Both the position numbers and the translations under genes were made by a program. From Collinsella aerofaciens (lineage in GTDB: Bacteria > Actinomycetota > Coriobacteriia > Coriobacteriales > Coriobacteriaceae): a DNA stretch of 31,686 bases. The stretch covers positions 1 to 31,686 of the forward strand of contig RQAP01000024.1 of assembly GCA_008671135.1 (NCBI GenBank), read 5' to 3'. The notes beneath the pieces are model-generated. The model made no database searches, was not told the DNA's origin, and was given only the letters and a program-made list of their open reading frames with translations. This document shows, piece after piece, positions 29,507 to 31,686 of the stretch (position 1 is its first letter; each line of letters starts with the position of its first letter).

Positions 29507-30071
29507 TTAGCGGTCAATCACAAAATCGTCCATTTCGACGAGCTTGCGGGCCTTCTCTTGGCCTTCGATCGCCTCGCGGAGGCGCTTGGTGTAATACGTC
29601 ATGCCGTTGGCGATGTCGATGCGCAGGCCAATCTCGGTGCGCTGATAGAGCGTCAGCGCGTAGGGGATTACGGTCGATGCCGCAGGAGGGGGCATCGGGG
29701 TCAATGAGCATAGCGGCTATGCGAATGGCGGGCTGGACAAACTCAACATCGTCGCGGACAAGCTCAAGACTGCGTTCGTACAGACGGTATGCTTTTGACT
29801 TGTCTTGTGGCACGGCGCGACCGCGGCCGAACATGTCGCCGAGTTTGTATACCGCTTCGCTGGAGGGCGCAAGCGCTGCGGCGAGCGAATACCACTGATA
29901 GGCCTTGGTGTGGTCGGGCTTGCCGGTCCTTCCGTACTCGTAGATATAACCGAGGTTGATGATGCTCTGGAAACAACCTGCGTCAGCTGCCATTTCGTAG
30001 AGTTCCGCGGCTTTGGCGTAGTCCTGTTCAACAAGGTCTCCCATATAGTAGAGGGCACCTAAATCGTTCAT
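29507..30071 (-). pseudogene. Sel1/TPR-repeat protein, frameshifted
   Basis: Two frames join into one protein. The first gives NDLGALYYMGDLVEQDYAKAAELYEMAADAG and two further Sel1-type repeats (LGYIYEYGRTGKPDHTKAYQWYSLAA, LGDMFGRGRAVPQDKSKAYRLYERS). The second continues as PAASTVIPYALTLYQRTEIGLRIDIANGM...EMDDFVIDR. The shift occurs at a run of five G (29688-29692); four G would keep the frame (DAPPAAS). A sequencing error or a recent mutation in a homopolymer would both explain it. Sel1 proteins are scaffolds for protein-protein contacts. The frame is open upstream of the ATG and the N-terminus may be longer or lost. Confidence 0.72.
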
Positions 30072-30088
30072 GCAGGCTCCGCTGCCGG

Positions 30089-30397
30089 ATGAAATTCCCA
30101 GTCTGTAGCCCAGTCCATGCTGGAGCTCAAAGGTATTTGCGCGAAGACCAGCTGCTACCGATGCTGCATTCGAGGGATAAAGAGCCGACGCCAGCAGGCT
30201 TGATGCTCGACGCGGAGGAGCTCACGTCGGCCTACATCCTGCCTAGAAAGGACGGCGAGAGCCTCTATTTGGACTTGTTCGCCAAAGGGGAATACCGCCC
30301 CGAGCTCCTCTTCGGTGAGTGCGCCATCGCCCAAGCCGCTGTCGCGAGCCCGGAAGCGCAATGGAAGCTTGCTAACTTGAAGAAGATGAAGCGATAG
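30089..30397 (+). pseudogene. C-terminal fragment, possibly AbiEii-like nucleotidyltransferase
   Basis: The frame encodes AYILPRKDGESLYLDLFAKGEYRPELLF, then ASPEAQWKLANLKKMKR and a stop. The ending resembles C-termini of AbiEii-type toxin nucleotidyltransferases, but this is weak. No ribosome site precedes the ATG at 30089, and the first 60 residues lie antisense to the Sel1 gene. It is best read as the surviving tail of a longer gene. The family assignment is a guess. Confidence 0.35.
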
Positions 30398-30943
30398 CGA
30401 TATGTGCGGGTTGGTCTCCGAATCACTCTGTTTTAAGCCATCCGCTACGAATCCTGGCGGAAACCCGGGAATGATTAAAGGAGCGACCTGCGATTTCGCG
30501 AATCAGTTGAGTCATTCCCGAAATCGCGAATCAAGGGGCTGATTCGCCTAAATTGCGCACGAATCAGCCCTTAGGCGGTATGACGCGGCACGGATCGGCA
30601 GCACCCGTACTGGATTAGTCACTGAGTGGGAGTAATGTACAGTAAAAAGTGTATTAGTTTTACCAGTTGATAAGAGGCTTTCTGGAGCGTGGTTTACTCT
30701 CCGTAGTTTGTCGGGAGAAGGTGCAATCCAAAGGAAAACCGCAGTACAGCACCGAAAAGGGTTGGGTAGATTTGTTTGTCTACCTAACCTTTGTTGTCTC
30801 CTGGTTTTACCAGATGGCCAACAATGACCCAGAATGGCCGCACGTGATTTCTGCTGAAAAGGAACCATTTGGGAACCAGGGGGATTATTGGGAACCAGCG
30901 TCTATCACTTATCAGAAAGTTATCGTTCCTTCTTAAGATTCCC
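30398..30943. other. Gene-free region with nested repeats and a hairpin
   Basis: No gene is supported. TCGCGAATCA occurs at 30496-30505 and 30524-30533, and inverted or partial CGAATCA copies follow. AAGGGGCTGATTCG (30533-30546) pairs with CGAATCAGCCCTT (30560-30572) with one bulge. Further right, GGAACCA occurs three times between 30861 and 30896. The part from 30600 to 30940 is richer in A+T; an 89-codon frame at 30667-30936 has no domain or ribosome site. Confidence 0.45.
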
Positions 30944-31686
30944 TTACTTACCAACGAAATGGCTTACTAGCAGTTCGCCGATGGCAGACATCATTGCCTT
31001 GTACTTTGCGCTGTCCTCAAAAAGCGAGGTGAACGATTCTGTGTTCTCCACGTAAGCTTTTCTTGCAACTTCATCAAAAGCCTTCGGTAGGACGCTGTTC
31101 TCAAAGACAACACGGCCATCACGGCGGATGGTGTCTTCAATTTCAGGCATTGCGGACATCCTCTGCCAGAGAGTCGTGATGACCACACGGTCGCCCTCGG
31201 TAAACTCGCCAAGCCACTGTTCATTGAATTTATCAATGAGGGCCTGCAGGGGATCTTTCTTCTTGTCTAGGCTACTGCTACCAGACCCCGAAGAGGGCTC
31301 GAGCACGCCGCCACCCTCCTCTAAGGTGATACTGCCCTCAAATTCCTTCTTGAGCTTGTAAAAGCGCATCTCAACTTTATCGTCGATGCCCTCAACAGGG
31401 ATTGGTTCGGCCTTCAGAAAGTGCCTCTGGTAGTTCAGGTTGACATACTCCTTTTGGAGATCCTTGTAAAACATGCGAACTATCTGGGTGATGTACGAAT
31501 ACCACTTGCAGAAACTGCGCACCTTCCTTCGGACCTGATATTGGCGCTCCTCATCCAGCAAATCGTACTGGATAATAGCGGGCTTCAAAACACCGGCAAG
31601 TTTCCCTTGCAGGTTCGCGCGGTCTTTGCCGCCCTCGTTAAAGGCGATATCTGCAGCGGCCTCGATCTCCGATTGGTCGGAACGCC
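30944..31686 (-). CDS. hsdR: Type I restriction enzyme HsdR subunit, C-terminal part
   Basis: The frame is open from the right window edge to a stop at 30944, at least 246 codons. The sequence (NEGGKDRANLQGKLAGVLKPAIIQYDLLDEERQYQVRRKVRSFCKWYSYITQIV...) resembles the C-terminal helical domain of EcoR124-type HsdR proteins. The nuclease and helicase motor domains would lie outside the window. A low-complexity linker (SSGSGSSSLDKKK) lies in the middle, as in other HsdR tails. HsdR cuts and translocates DNA together with HsdM and HsdS. The start is beyond the window. Confidence 0.75.
   Translation of the reverse strand, partial: RSDQSEIEAAADIAFNEGGKDRANLQGKLAGVLKPAIIQYDLLDEERQYQVRRKVRSFCKWYSYITQIVRMFYKDLQKEYVNLNYQRHFLKAEPIPVEGIDDKVEMRFYKLKKEFEGSITLEEGGGVLEPSSGSGSSSLDKKKDPLQALIDKFNEQWLGEFTEGDRVVITTLWQRMSAMPEIEDTIRRDGRVVFENSVLPKAFDEVARKAYVENTESFTSLFEDSAKYKAMMSAIGELLVSHFVGK

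Noticed and set aside
30667..30936. 89-codon plus-strand frame in the right intergenic gap
   Set aside because: No ribosome site, no domain and AT-rich sequence with repeated GGAACCA; not supported as a gene.

Overview
The window is a high-GC stretch from a Gram-positive actinobacterium. The mix of genes points to a gut Coriobacteriia such as Collinsella. It has an LPXTG surface protein, MerR/TetR/HxlR/PadR/LuxR regulators, a paired type IIA topoisomerase and a CD1871A / 4Fe-4S / TlpA redox cluster. This assignment is inferred from gene content and protein character; no 16S rRNA or other marker gene is present. No tRNA, rRNA or CRISPR array was seen.

Layout. (1) 1-3270: an Abi_2/HEPN-type abortive infection gene, a long gene-poor AT-richer stretch with gene remnants, a VOC-family protein, an IS3 transposase scrap and a MerR regulator. 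(2) 3300-5275: a MerR-type promoter reads into a truncated flavin reductase, a carboxymuconolactone decarboxylase-cupin fusion and an alpha/beta hydrolase. (3) 5352-8552: three tandem Sir2-like genes on the minus strand, transcribed away from a TetR regulator. Two carry Gln in place of the sirtuin catalytic His, as in class M (SirTM) ADP-ribosylating sirtuins. (4) 8549-11774: a cupin and a divergent HxlR regulator, remnants of a SPASM-type protein, an LPXTG surface protein and a flavodoxin-fold reductase. (5) 11884-19009: two AAA+ ATPases, each preceded by its own array of short repeats, flanking a topoisomerase B-A operon. (6) 19189-23292: an XRE regulator with a membrane protein, a decayed LPXTG tail, a LuxR regulator, and a PadR/DUF1700/short membrane protein operon. 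(7) 23453-25414: an accessory, decaying zone. It holds an unknown protein, a degraded second copy of the ATPase/topoisomerase junction and a ureohydrolase remnant. (8) 25415-29358: a sensor kinase whose response regulator has an in-frame stop, divergent from a CD1871A / NapH-like ferredoxin / TlpA-like lipoprotein operon. (9) 29507-31686: a frameshifted Sel1-repeat gene, a small C-terminal fragment, a gene-free stretch with hairpins, and the 3' end of a type I restriction hsdR gene.

The main themes are small redox or stress operons each paired with its own regulator, and a high density of broken genes: a nonsense codon, a one-base homopolymer frameshift, truncations and a diverged segmental duplicate. 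The most unusual intact unit is the triple Sir2-like cluster. The most unusual regulatory feature is the pair of AAA+ ATPase genes with dedicated repeat arrays at their 5' ends.
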